NCBI RefSeq assembly: GCF_902374955.1
Contig: NZ_CABKRX010000049.1
Location: 1-45,599, forward strand
Reading direction: 5' to 3'
Length of the DNA stretch: 45,599 nucleotides
From: Bacillus massilioanorexius
GTDB taxonomy: Bacteria > Bacillota > Bacilli > Bacillales > DSM-1321
Shown piece by piece: positions 8,646 to 17,135 of the stretch. Under the pieces are notes generated by a model. It was not told the origin of the DNA and did not search any database. It saw only the letters and a program-made list of their open reading frames with translations. The position numbers and the translations under genes were made by a program. How positions within the stretch are numbered: position 1 is the stretch's first letter; the number at the start of each line of letters is the position of its first letter.

Positions 8646-8733
8646 AAAAGCAAAAATATTTTTTAGAAAAAATATTACTACATTGTTCTTTAGAATACTT
8701 CATTTCAAGTTCTCAATTATTTATTCCTAAAGG

Positions 8734-8766
8734 CAGAGTCCTCCAAGATGTAGGACTCTGTTTTTT
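8734..8766 (+). terminator. rho-independent terminator
   Basis: CAGAGTCCT / AGGACTCTG with a nine-base loop and six T. It follows the MFS remnant on + and faces the end of pdxR. Confidence 0.8.
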
Positions 8767-8794
8767 CCCTTCTAAAAATCTAATCACATAGTAG

Positions 8795-10204
8795 TCATTT
8801 TTTCTTTTCAATAATATTCCAGCTTGCTAATAATAGATGAATGGCTTTTTCTATTTCTTCCTCAGGAATTCCTGCAAAGCCCATGACAATAGTAGGTAGC
8901 ATGTCTTCATTCTTTACCAGCATATAAGATGATAATGGATATACTTTAAGTTTAGCCGCTGCCGCTCTTTCTACTAATTCTTTTTCCGTCATTCCATTGT
9001 TAACAACTAGAACGACGTGTAGTCCGGAATGACCACCTATGATAGATATTTGATTATTATAGACCTTTAAAATGTTTCCTACTAAATCTAACTTATGACG
9101 ATATACCTTTCTCATTCGATTCAAATGTTTTTCAAACATTCCTTGTTTAATAAATTCTGCTAGAATAAGCTGGTCAATTCGCGAAACCGTTGAATGATAG
9201 AAGGATAACTCAGTTTCATAACGATGTAGTAAATGTTTTGGTAAAACCATATAACTTATTCGTATAGATGGCATGAGTGATTTAGAAAAAGAACCCAAAT
9301 ATATAACTTTATCGCTCTGATCCATACTTTGAAGGGAAGGAATCGACTTCCCACTATAGCGAAATTCACTATCATAATCATCTTCAATAATATATCTTTT
9401 ATCTGAAGCAGCAGCCCAATTTAATAGTTTCACTCTTCTATTCACCGGGAGAATGTTTCCATAAGGGAAATGATGCGAAGGTGTTACATAAGCTACATCA
9501 ATGTCGGACTGTTCTAACCCTTCTATAATTAGTCCATCTTCATCAACAGCTAAAGGATATACTTCTTTAGGATATGTTTTTAAGATGCGATGTATTAGGT
9601 GATAACCCGGATCTTCCACGCCATAGATTGTATCGTCCTCTAATAAAACAAGTAATTGCTGTAATAATATTTCAATCCCTGCACCGATAATAATTTGCTC
9701 AGCTGAACAAATAACACCACGAGCATGATACAAATAATTCGCAATTTCTTTTCGTAATGCATACTCCCCCTTAGAATCGCCTAATAACAGAATTTCCTGC
9801 TGCTCAATCGAAATAAACTTTCTAGAAAGCTTGCGCCATACTTCAAAAGGAAAATTACTTGTATCGATTTGACTCGGATGAAAATGATAACGAAGCTGTA
9901 CTTTATTTTCTTTTTTTTGATTTGGCATTTGCACTTTCGGTATAAATTCTAAATCGTCATAAGCCATAACAAAATACCCTTTTCGAGGAATAACTTCTAA
10001 ATATCCTTCTGCCGTTAATTGGTTATAGGCTGTATCTACAGTATTTTCACTAATTTGAAGAAATTCGGCGAGTTTACGCTTAGATGGCAATTTAGTTTGA
10101 TATGGTAATCTACCGTTCATAACTTCATTTTTAATATATTCATATAATTGTTCATATAATGGTACTTCACTTGATCGATTTAAATTACAGGATAACATCT
10201 CCAT
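8795..10204 (-). CDS. pdxR: MocR/GabR-type regulator of vitamin B6 synthesis
   Basis: A 469-residue transcription factor. The N-terminal GntR-type winged helix (about residues 8-75; PLYEQLYEYIKNEVMNGRLP, LPSKRKLAEFLQISENTV) is fused to a class I aminotransferase-like domain that senses pyridoxal phosphate. The PLP-binding lysine lies in YLGSFSKSLMPSIRISY, and EDDYDSEFRY supplies the usual Asp and Tyr. It is divergent from pdxS, the classic arrangement for PdxR, which activates pdxST when PLP is scarce and usually represses itself. The ATG at 10204 follows a GGGGGA site. Regulatory role is inferred from family and position. Confidence 0.88.
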   Translation of the reverse strand: MEMLSCNLNRSSEVPLYEQLYEYIKNEVMNGRLPYQTKLPSKRKLAEFLQISENTVDTAYNQLTAEGYLEVIPRKGYFVMAYDDLEFIPKVQMPNQKKENKVQLRYHFHPSQIDTSNFPFEVWRKLSRKFISIEQQEILLLGDSKGEYALRKEIANYLYHARGVICSAEQIIIGAGIEILLQQLLVLLEDDTIYGVEDPGYHLIHRILKTYPKEVYPLAVDEDGLIIEGLEQSDIDVAYVTPSHHFPYGNILPVNRRVKLLNWAAASDKRYIIEDDYDSEFRYSGKSIPSLQSMDQSDKVIYLGSFSKSLMPSIRISYMVLPKHLLHRYETELSFYHSTVSRIDQLILAEFIKQGMFEKHLNRMRKVYRHKLDLVGNILKVYNNQISIIGGHSGLHVVLVVNNGMTEKELVERAAAAKLKVYPLSSYMLVKNEDMLPTIVMGFAGIPEEEIEKAIHLLLASWNIIEKKK

Positions 10205-10223
10205 TTTTCTAATCCCCCACTTT

Positions 10224-10273
10224 CTGACCCCATCATTTTATCAAAAACTGACCCTTTTAATACAGTCTGACTC
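10224..10273. promoter_or_regulatory. three direct repeats, candidate PdxR operator
   Basis: CTGACCC at 10224-10230 and 10248-10254 and CTGACTC at 10267-10273. The last two are extended (CTGACCCTTTTAATAC and CTGACTCTTTTTATAC). They lie just upstream of the pdxR start, in the pdxR-pdxS intergenic region. MocR-type dimers bind directly repeated half-sites, so this is a sensible operator candidate. Confidence 0.5.
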
Positions 10274-10459
10274 TTTTTATACTAAAAAACAAGATAAACC
10301 GTCACCGTTCCTTTTTGGTTAAATAGTTATCTTTAAGAAATTGTATTACCTTAACGTATGAGTTTACGATCAATTACTCCTAATCAAAAAGGAGTCACGC
10401 GGTAGGCATGTCAGGTGTAGGGTTAGAAAAAAAATAAAAATCAGAAAGGTTTGAATGAT

Positions 10460-11347
10460 ATGACAAATACACAAGCAAGTGAAGTAGTTAAACGTGGTAT
10501 GGCACAAATGCAAAAAGGCGGCGTAATCATGGACGTTGTTAACGCTGAGCAAGCAAAAATCGCTGAAGCAGCTGGAGCAGTCGCAGTTATGGCATTAGAA
10601 AGAGTACCTTCAGATATTCGCGCAGCTGGTGGAGTAGCTCGTATGGCTGATCCACGTATTGTAGAAGAAGTAATGAATGCTGTATCTATTCCAGTAATGG
10701 CAAAAGCTCGTATTGGACATATTGTTGAAGCTCGTGTTCTAGAAGCTATGGGTGTAGATTATATTGATGAAAGTGAAGTATTAACACCTGCAGATGAAGA
10801 ATTTCACTTATTAAAAAGCGCATACAAAGTGCCTTTCGTTTGTGGGTGTCGCGATTTAGGTGAAGCCGCTCGCAGAATTGGTGAAGGTGCTTCTATGCTT
10901 CGTACAAAAGGTGAACCTGGAACAGGAAACATTGTAGAAGCTGTTCGTCACATGCGAAAAGTAAACGCTCAAGTTCGTAAAGTGGTAAACATGAATGATG
11001 ATGAATTAATGACAGAATCTAAACTATTAGGTGCTTCTTATGAGATTCTAAAACAAATTAAATCAGAAGGTCGCTTACCTGTAGTAAACTTTGCTGCTGG
11101 CGGTATCGCTACTCCTGCGGATGCGGCTCTAATGATGGAACTTGGTGCAGACGGTGTTTTCGTTGGATCAGGTATCTTCAAATCTGAAAACCCAGAGAAA
11201 TTTGCTGCTGCAATCGTGCAAGCAACTACTTACTATACTGACTATGAGTTAATTGGACAATTATCTAAAGAGCTTGGTACTGCCATGAAGGGAATTGATA
11301 TTTCAACATTACATCCTTCTGAAAGAATGCAGGAGCGTGGTTGGTAA
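10460..11347 (+). CDS. pdxS: pyridoxal 5'-phosphate synthase subunit PdxS
   Basis: The synthase barrel of the ribose-5-phosphate-dependent PLP pathway. It condenses ribose 5-phosphate, glyceraldehyde 3-phosphate and ammonia supplied by PdxT. The 295 residues match the family length. The conserved lysine regions (VMAKARIGHIVEARVLEAMGVDYIDESEV) and GCRDLGEAARRIGEGASMLRTKGEPGTGN are intact. The start is ATG 10460, with AGAAAGG at 10443-10449. An ACTCCT/AGGAGT hairpin lies in the 5' region (around 10376-10395). pdxT follows after a single base. Confidence 0.97.
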   Translation: MTNTQASEVVKRGMAQMQKGGVIMDVVNAEQAKIAEAAGAVAVMALERVPSDIRAAGGVARMADPRIVEEVMNAVSIPVMAKARIGHIVEARVLEAMGVDYIDESEVLTPADEEFHLLKSAYKVPFVCGCRDLGEAARRIGEGASMLRTKGEPGTGNIVEAVRHMRKVNAQVRKVVNMNDDELMTESKLLGASYEILKQIKSEGRLPVVNFAAGGIATPADAALMMELGADGVFVGSGIFKSENPEKFAAAIVQATTYYTDYELIGQLSKELGTAMKGIDISTLHPSERMQERGW

Positions 11348-11348
11348 G

Positions 11349-11948
11349 ATGAAAACAATCGGTGTACTTGGATTACAAGGTGCGGTTCAAGAGCATGTCA
11401 ATCAGATTGAAGCAGCAGGACAACGTGCGATGATTATCAAGCATCCTGAGCAGCTTATAGAGATTGATGGTCTTATTCTTCCAGGTGGTGAAAGCACAAC
11501 GATGAGACATTTTATTGATTTATATGATTTTCTTCAGCCACTTAAACAATTCGGTCAAACTAAACCAATATTCGGTACTTGTGCCGGAATGGTTCTTTTA
11601 GCAAATGAATTAACAGGTGAAGAAGAAGCCCATCTTCAACTTATCGACATTACTGTGAAAAGAAATGCCTTTGGTCGTCAAGTAGATAGCTTCGAAGCTC
11701 ATTTACAAATAAATGGTATGTCAGAATTATATCCTGCTGTCTTTATACGGGCTCCATTTATCGAAAAAGTTAGCAGTGAAGTTGAAATACTAGCAACATA
11801 TGAAGGGAATATTGTTGCTGCTAAACAGAACAATATTCTTGTTACATCCTTTCATCCAGAGTTAACAAAAGATCAACGCTTTATGGACTTGTTCATCAAA
11901 ATGATTAAACAAGAACAAAAGCGCCCTAATCAGCCTCGACCAGCATAA
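11349..11948 (+). CDS. pdxT: pyridoxal 5'-phosphate synthase glutaminase subunit PdxT
   Basis: Class I glutamine amidotransferase that hydrolyses glutamine and passes ammonia to PdxS. 199 residues. The nucleophile cysteine is in FGTCAGM, the oxyanion strand reads LPGGEST, and the His/Glu pair is in SFHPELT. An upstream in-frame codon within pdxS is open, but the ATG at 11349, one base after the pdxS stop, gives the canonical N-terminus (MKTIGVLGLQGAVQEH). The proteins form the 12+12 PLP synthase complex in the cytoplasm. Confidence 0.96.
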   Translation: MKTIGVLGLQGAVQEHVNQIEAAGQRAMIIKHPEQLIEIDGLILPGGESTTMRHFIDLYDFLQPLKQFGQTKPIFGTCAGMVLLANELTGEEEAHLQLIDITVKRNAFGRQVDSFEAHLQINGMSELYPAVFIRAPFIEKVSSEVEILATYEGNIVAAKQNNILVTSFHPELTKDQRFMDLFIKMIKQEQKRPNQPRPA

Positions 11949-12306
11949 GCCAAACAGACTAGAAGGTTGCTCTTTAACCTTCTGAACAGATTGACTTATG
12001 ACCTCGAGTGCTGGACGCTGAAGCAAGAATTCAACATTTTCAAACCAAACGTTCTACAAGTCAAAATTTGATTATTTCCTAAACGAGAACAAATAAGTTT
12101 TTGTTCGACAAGACAGAACTATCTTGACCTATAGCTTTTCATTCAAAAGCCATCCACTTTAAAAACGGGTGGCTTTCTGCTTCGTTAAATTTAGTAAGCT
12201 GGCGAGTTTTCATAAGAAGTTTATCATCCTCTTAGTCATTTGCGTCTCCATAATATGTTTCTTTAATTTCTTCTGCACCTCCTTTATTTTAATTATTCAA
12301 AATAAA
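11949..12306 (+). other. intergenic region with hairpins and a terminator
   Basis: No convincing gene. It holds AGAAGGTT/AACCTTCT just after pdxT, GAACAAA/TTTGTTC near 12095-12115, and a clear terminator at 12146-12176 (AAAGCCATCC / GGGTGGCTTT, one wobble). The terminator is about 200 bases after pdxT, so the pdxST transcript has a long 3' tail. Confidence 0.5.
12146..12180 (+). terminator. terminator downstream of pdxST
   Basis: AAAGCCATCC (12146-12155) pairs with GGGTGGCTTT (12167-12176); the tail is T-rich but short. Confidence 0.6.
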
Positions 12307-12335
12307 TTGACAATTATTTTTATCTACTATACTAT
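12307..12335 (+). promoter_or_regulatory. sigma-A promoter of the amidinohydrolase/permease genes
   Basis: TTGACA (12307-12312), a 17-base spacer and TACTAT (12330-12335), followed 57 bases later by the start codon. Confidence 0.75.
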
Positions 12336-12392
12336 CAAATTATATTTTTTCATATTAAGGAAAGATATTCCACAATGCGGAAGGTGATGAAA

Positions 12393-13265
12393 ATGAGTTA
12401 TTGTCAATCTATGTACAAAAAGCTAAATACCGTTATTATTAAACATCCAAATGACGCTTTTATTAGCCAAGAACATTTAAGTAAGGAATGGAAAAAATTC
12501 AATTATATCGAGGAACCGAATTTTGAGTTAGCACAAAAAGAGTATGAACATTTTCTTTCCATTCTTAACAGACATATTGAAAAAATAGAGTTTCTTCCTT
12601 TTTCAGAGAATGTAGGTCTGGATTCTATTTATGCTCATGATCCTGTTAAGTTTACAAGTAAAGGAGCTATTATACTTAAATCTGGAAAAAAAGTACGACA
12701 ACCAGAAGCTGAGGTATTCAAGCAATTTTTAAAAGAAAAATCAATCCCTATTCTTGGTGAATTATATGGAGAAGCCGTTGCAGATGCAGGAGATCTCGTC
12801 TGGCTAAATGATCGAACACTACTTATTGGAAGAGGCTATCGAACAAATGATGAAGCCATTCACCAAATTAAAGAAATGACAAAAGAAGTAGTCGCTGAAG
12901 TGATAGTCGTTCAACTTCCTCACGATCAAGGCGAAGAGGAGTGCCTTCATTTAATGTCCTTTATATCCATCGTTGATTCTAATTTGGCTGTTATTCATTC
13001 CAGATTAATGCCCGTTTTTTTACGTCAACTTTTAATTAAACGCGGATTTGAACTCGTTGAAGTACCCGAAAAAGAATACCATAATTTAGGATGCAATGTC
13101 CTTGCACTAGCACCCAGAGTTTGTGTCATGATTGAGGGAAATCCAAGTACAAAACAACAATTATTAAACGTCGGAGCGACAGTTTTTGAATATAAAGGGC
13201 GTGAAATTTCCTATCTGGGAACTGGTGGACCAACCTGCTTAACCTGTCCTGTAGTAAGGAAGTAA
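12393..13265 (+). CDS. DDAH-like amidinotransferase-fold hydrolase
   Basis: A 290-residue member of the guanidino-group-modifying superfamily, most like dimethylarginine dimethylaminohydrolase (methylarginine to citrulline plus amine). The catalytic Cys is in the C-terminal GGPTCLTCPV, the catalytic His in CLHLMSFISIVD, and an acidic substrate-binding stretch reads VADAGDLVWL. ATG 12393 is chosen because GGAAGG ends eight bases before it; two earlier in-frame ATGs overlap that site. The cationic amino acid permease that follows supports an arginine-derivative substrate. Arginine deiminase or other amidinohydrolase activity is not excluded. Confidence 0.8.
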   Translation: MSYCQSMYKKLNTVIIKHPNDAFISQEHLSKEWKKFNYIEEPNFELAQKEYEHFLSILNRHIEKIEFLPFSENVGLDSIYAHDPVKFTSKGAIILKSGKKVRQPEAEVFKQFLKEKSIPILGELYGEAVADAGDLVWLNDRTLLIGRGYRTNDEAIHQIKEMTKEVVAEVIVVQLPHDQGEEECLHLMSFISIVDSNLAVIHSRLMPVFLRQLLIKRGFELVEVPEKEYHNLGCNVLALAPRVCVMIEGNPSTKQQLLNVGATVFEYKGREISYLGTGGPTCLTCPVVRK

Positions 13266-13323
13266 GCCATAATCTACTAGTTATGTATCTATACCACAAT
13301 AGATTTTGAAGGATGTGTAGCTA

Positions 13324-14730
13324 TTGAAAAATAACGATATACGACATAACCAATTGAATCGATCAATGAAAAATAGGCATCTATTTATGCTATCTCTTGG
13401 TGGCGTTATTGGAACGGGCTTATTTTTGAATGCCGGCTTTACAATCAATCAAGCTGGAGCAGGTGGTGCTTTAATAGGGTATTTAATTGGCGGCATCATC
13501 TTATATTTAGTAATGGTTTGTTTAGGAGAGCTTGCTGTATATATGCCAGTTACCGGTTCTTTTCAAACTTACGCAACAAAGTTTATTAGTCCCGCAGCTG
13601 GCTTTTCATTAGGATGGATGTATTTTATTGGCTCTGCTACAACAGCCGGAGTAGAGTTTACTGCTGCTGGAATATTAATGCACCGTTGGTTTCCAGATAT
13701 ACCAACTTGGATTTGGTGTTTCATTTTTATTGTGTTATTATTCGGCATTAATGCATTAACAACAAAAGGCTTTGCAGAAGCTGAATATTGGCTATCCGGT
13801 ATAAAAGTTGTAGCTGTACTATTTTTTATTGTCGTCGGATTTGGTGCAATATTTGGAGTATTAGATTTATCAGATCGTCCAGCTCCACATTTCAGTAATC
13901 TAGGCTGGAATCATCTTTTTCCGCAAGGAATCGGAATCATATTTGTGACGATGATGAATGTTATTTTTTCCTATCAAGGATCTGAATTAATCGGTATCGC
14001 TGCTGGCGAAAGTGAAAATCCTCAAAAGAATATACCTCGCGCAATCAGAAATGTATTATTAAGAATTATTATATTCTATATCTCTTCTATTCTTGTATTA
14101 TCAGCAGTATTTCCTTCTACTGAGCTAGGTTTATTAGAAAGTCCGTTCGTAACTTTAATGGACCTTGCTGGAATTCCATTTGCACCCGACATCATGAACT
14201 TTGTTATTTTGACTGCCATTTTATCTGTAGGAAATTCCTGCTTATATGCTTCAACTCGTCTGCTTTGGTCCATGGCTCATGAAGGAATGGCTCCAAAAGC
14301 ATTCGGCAAACTTACAAAGCGAAAGGTGCCATTCATTGCACTCGTATTTACCATTATATTCTCACTATTATCTCTGTTAACAAGCTTTATAGCTGCTGAT
14401 ACTGTATTTGTATTACTTATGTCTATCGCAGGTATTTCAGTCACAATTTCTTGGATTGGTATAGCTTTCTCACAATTTATGTTTCGACGAAAGTATTTGA
14501 AAGCAGGAGGTAAACTGAATGATTTAAAATATAAAGTACCTTTTTATCCGATCGTTCCCATTGTTTGTATCCTTTTTTGCATAACTATATTAATTTTTCT
14601 AGCATTTGATTCCACTCAACTAACTGGACTACTAATCGGTGTAGGTTTCTTTATACTTTGTTATGTATTTTATGCTCTAAAATGGAAACACACTAGCACA
14701 CAAACGACAGATTTTCATATTGAAGAATAG
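13324..14730 (+). CDS. APC-family amino acid permease (arginine/ornithine/lysine type)
   Basis: A 468-residue, 12-helix secondary transporter of the amino acid-polyamine-organocation superfamily, AAT branch (RocC/RocE/LysP type). The first helix has the consensus MLSLGGVIGTGLFLNAG, and FSYQGSELIGIAAGESENPQKNIPRAI matches the conserved helix-6 and loop region. It starts at TTG 13324 with AAGGATG eight bases upstream. It lies 58 bases after the DDAH-like gene and probably imports that enzyme's substrate or arginine; substrate specificity is inferred. Confidence 0.85.
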   Translation: MKNNDIRHNQLNRSMKNRHLFMLSLGGVIGTGLFLNAGFTINQAGAGGALIGYLIGGIILYLVMVCLGELAVYMPVTGSFQTYATKFISPAAGFSLGWMYFIGSATTAGVEFTAAGILMHRWFPDIPTWIWCFIFIVLLFGINALTTKGFAEAEYWLSGIKVVAVLFFIVVGFGAIFGVLDLSDRPAPHFSNLGWNHLFPQGIGIIFVTMMNVIFSYQGSELIGIAAGESENPQKNIPRAIRNVLLRIIIFYISSILVLSAVFPSTELGLLESPFVTLMDLAGIPFAPDIMNFVILTAILSVGNSCLYASTRLLWSMAHEGMAPKAFGKLTKRKVPFIALVFTIIFSLLSLLTSFIAADTVFVLLMSIAGISVTISWIGIAFSQFMFRRKYLKAGGKLNDLKYKVPFYPIVPIVCILFCITILIFLAFDSTQLTGLLIGVGFFILCYVFYALKWKHTSTQTTDFHIEE

Positions 14731-14735
14731 CCCCC

Positions 14736-14769
14736 AAAAAACCGCGGATGATACATTCGCGGTTTTTTT
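14736..14769. terminator. strong bidirectional terminator
   Basis: AAAAAACCGCG / CGCGGTTTTTT with an 11-base loop. It ends the permease transcript on + and lies beyond the btuF-like gene on -. Confidence 0.9.
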
Positions 14770-14838
14770 AACGGTTATTTCATTAGTTTATTTACATGTA
14801 CAGTATCAAAATCACAACATTATGACTTAACAAAACTA

Positions 14839-15786
14839 TTATTTAAATAAATCAGGATATACAGCTTTAGCTACAAGCTCTACAGCTTCCCCAATACGCG
14901 GTCCTGGACGAGACATAATATCAGCATCTAATTGGATAACTTGATTATTCTTCACTGCATCAAGGTTATTCCAGCTTTTCCGATTTTTAATTTCATCTAC
15001 CGGATTATCAATATAATTTACTGTTGTTAATATCACTTGTGGGTTACGCTTAATAATTTCTTCCTCAGTAGGCTTCATCCAACCTTCTTTATCCGCAAAA
15101 ATATTCTCCACTCCAGCACTGTCTAAGATTTCTTGCTGGAATGTTTTTGCACCTGTTGTATAAATATCTGGAGAAGGACTAATTTCATAGTAAACTTTCG
15201 CTTTTGTATCTATACTAGCTACTTTTTCTTGAACAGAAGTAAATTGTTCTTTAATATGAGAAATAATTTCTTTCCCCTTTTTTTCTACTCCCATTACTGC
15301 CGCTAATTGTTCAATGTCTCCATATACGTCATCAATAGTTGCTGCTGATTGAATAACGAAAATAGGAATTCCTGCATCTTTTATTGGTTGAAGGACTTTT
15401 TCATCACCGATTGTATAGGCAATTACAACATCAGGCTTCAAAGCTATTACTTCTTCTGTATTTACGTTAACTGAGTCCGAAACTCGTTTGATTTCTTTCG
15501 CTTTTTCAGGATAGTTATCATAATCTGTAACACCAACAAGCTTATCTCCCACACCTAATTCAAACAAAATCTCTGTGTTACTTGGTTGTAGGGAAACAAC
15601 TGTTTCTGGAACTTTGTCAAAAGTAATTTCTGCTCCTGTATCATCTTTGACTTTATATGCTTGCACTTCGGTTTTTGCATCTTTTGATTCATTTTGCTTT
15701 TTTGTTTGATTATCACTGCCACACGCAGTTAAAAACAAGGCTAATAATAGAGCGGAAATCAAGCTAAATAATTTCATCTTCTTCAT
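14839..15786 (-). CDS. BtuF-like cobalamin/iron ABC transporter substrate-binding lipoprotein
   Basis: A 315-residue lipoprotein: signal peptide and lipobox LTACGS (Cys near residue 22), Lys/Glu-rich linker, then a periplasmic-binding-protein type 2 fold (VVSLQPSNTEILFELGVGDKLVGVTDYDNYP, LKPDVVIA). It would deliver vitamin B12 or a corrinoid to an ABC importer. That substrate is supported by the cobalamin riboswitch upstream and the PduO-like gene in front. No BtuC/BtuD genes lie in the window, so the permease must be elsewhere. The ATG at 15786 follows GGGGGAA, which overlaps the end of the preceding gene. Confidence 0.85.
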   Translation of the reverse strand: MKKMKLFSLISALLLALFLTACGSDNQTKKQNESKDAKTEVQAYKVKDDTGAEITFDKVPETVVSLQPSNTEILFELGVGDKLVGVTDYDNYPEKAKEIKRVSDSVNVNTEEVIALKPDVVIAYTIGDEKVLQPIKDAGIPIFVIQSAATIDDVYGDIEQLAAVMGVEKKGKEIISHIKEQFTSVQEKVASIDTKAKVYYEISPSPDIYTTGAKTFQQEILDSAGVENIFADKEGWMKPTEEEIIKRNPQVILTTVNYIDNPVDEIKNRKSWNNLDAVKNNQVIQLDADIMSRPGPRIGEAVELVAKAVYPDLFK

Positions 15787-15789
15787 TCG

Positions 15790-16338
15790 TTATTCCCCCG
15801 ACTTTTTCTTTTTTCTCGTATCATAGGATTTACTTATAAATTCAACTTCAGTTAATTCCTTTTGCTTATTCACATATACAGCCATTACAAATAGAACGTT
15901 TGCTAACAAATGCGCATAATCAAATAGAATTTTCTCAACATCCATTTCTAAGCTCACTTTGTGTAGAGCTCGGACAGATTTCTTCGCTTCACTTCTACAA
16001 GTATGCAATACACAAGCGGCAGTAGATCCTTGCGGAAGCACAAATGTTTCTATCCTTTCTTTAACTTCAGAAACATAGAAGTCGTACATGGAGCTAAGAC
16101 GGTCGAGATCTTCCTCAGTTATCGCCACTTTACCACGAGCAGAACCATTAAGGTGATAAGCCATTTCAATTAAGTACATTAAATCCTTATGAACAATGGA
16201 AATGTCTTTCGTTAATGAGGCAGCTAGCCCAATCCGTGTTGCTAAAGAGTCCGTTCTAATCTCAAAGTCAACAGTTGATGCCGATTCTCTCATATACGGA
16301 TAGCATAAAAAGCGTAAGTCTTTCTTTACCATATACAT
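15790..16338 (-). CDS. PduO-like cobalamin adenosyltransferase-domain protein, atypical N-terminus
   Basis: A 182-residue helical protein. The second half matches the PduO-type ATP:cob(I)alamin adenosyltransferase bundle (FVLPQGSTAACVLHTCRSEAKKSVRALHK, then LLANVLFVMAVYVNKQ). In active enzymes this region carries the nucleotide-contacting R-x-x-x-R-R-x-E motif, here altered to CRSEAKKSVR. The N-terminal TKTGDxGTT ATP-binding loop of active enzymes is missing. It starts at ATG 16338 after AAGGAGG and is first gene of the riboswitch operon; btuF follows three bases after its stop. It may bind or hand over cobalamin rather than adenosylate it, which is inference. Confidence 0.75.
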   Translation of the reverse strand: MYMVKKDLRFLCYPYMRESASTVDFEIRTDSLATRIGLAASLTKDISIVHKDLMYLIEMAYHLNGSARGKVAITEEDLDRLSSMYDFYVSEVKERIETFVLPQGSTAACVLHTCRSEAKKSVRALHKVSLEMDVEKILFDYAHLLANVLFVMAVYVNKQKELTEVEFISKSYDTRKKKKSGE

Positions 16339-16486
16339 ATGAACCTCCTTATATATTAGCGATGGACCTCTCGTATTTCTTGTAGTGTCATAAATTACAA
16401 GATTAAGCCAATATTCCTCTTATATGACCACTTTCTACTATTTGATAGAATTCCTATTGTCATATAGAAACATCTTCTTTTCTCAT

Positions 16487-16516
16487 AAAAAAAGCCACCC
16501 AAGATTATTGGCCGGC
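16487..16516 (-). terminator. expression-platform terminator of the cobalamin riboswitch
   Basis: On the minus strand GCCGGCC, a nine-base loop and GGGTGGC are followed by seven T. It sits between the B12 box and the first gene. Confidence 0.7.
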
Positions 16517-16604
16517 ATTCGTCATCCATTATTTTATAATTAAATAAGATGAAAATTTGCCATACAATCCTCTTAACTTCCGAAGAGTAAAATACGATGA
16601 AAAA

Positions 16605-16768
16605 AAAGTAGGTATCCTGGCTTGTGCGTCATCTTACTTTAAGAACCTTCCCATTTCAAACACAAATGCTTAAAACAGTGGTATTTTCTTATTTCATCAG
16701 CACTTACAGTTGCGGAAACAGCTTCGGACTTACACCGAATTCCCTTTTAACTAATCTAATAGTCTTTT
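16605..16768 (-). ncRNA. cobalamin riboswitch
   Basis: Read on the minus strand the aptamer shows GGGAATTCGGTGTAAGTCCG, then a GCAACTGTAAGTGCTGATGA segment, an ATACCACTG element, GGGAAGG, and the terminal B12 box AGCCAGGATACCTAC (16608-16622). These are the conserved blocks of the AdoCbl riboswitch in order. A transcription terminator lies 92 bases beyond the B12 box, so control is probably by premature termination when cobalamin is bound. It governs the PduO-like and BtuF-like genes. Confidence 0.92.
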
Positions 16769-17094
16769 TTCTCTGCAAGGTTTATTCACTTATCTTCTAT
16801 CATAACATGGCAATAGATGCATATTATAGTAAGTTGCTCAATAATACATACTTCCATATATGACACTATAGATTGATGTATACAAGAATCCTCTAGATAG
16901 CCAAAAACGTTTAATCAGGCAATCAGTATATGTCTAAGTTAAACTATGATTGGAAGATCTCTTTTGTAATCCATATCTTATTTTCACCTTAAATAAGATT
17001 TTACAGATTACTACTTACATTTCTCTTACAAATAGACTTTCGTACACATTGAGGTCAATGAAAGATTATTTTACTTCATACCCACCCTCAAAAG
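16769..17094. other. intergenic region
   Basis: AT-rich spacer that must hold the riboswitch promoter on the minus strand. I see no gene and no clear promoter match. Confidence 0.4.
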
Positions 17095-17126
17095 ATAAAG
17101 GAGTCTCATCAACGAGGCTCCTTTAT
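17095..17126 (-). terminator. terminator of the mhq/wrbA operon
   Basis: ATAAAGGAGTCTC / GAGGCTCCTTTAT, a 13-bp stem with one wobble and a six-base loop. Confidence 0.85.
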
Positions 17127-17135
17127 TAAAAATAC

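Noticed and set aside
12169..12387. 72-codon hydrophobic frame between pdxT and the DDAH-like gene
   Set aside because: No ribosome site, poly-Phe/Ile composition expected from T-rich DNA, and it covers the promoter of the next gene.
16624..16863. 79-codon frame on + near 16.7 kb
   Set aside because: It lies over the cobalamin riboswitch, which explains the conserved sequence.
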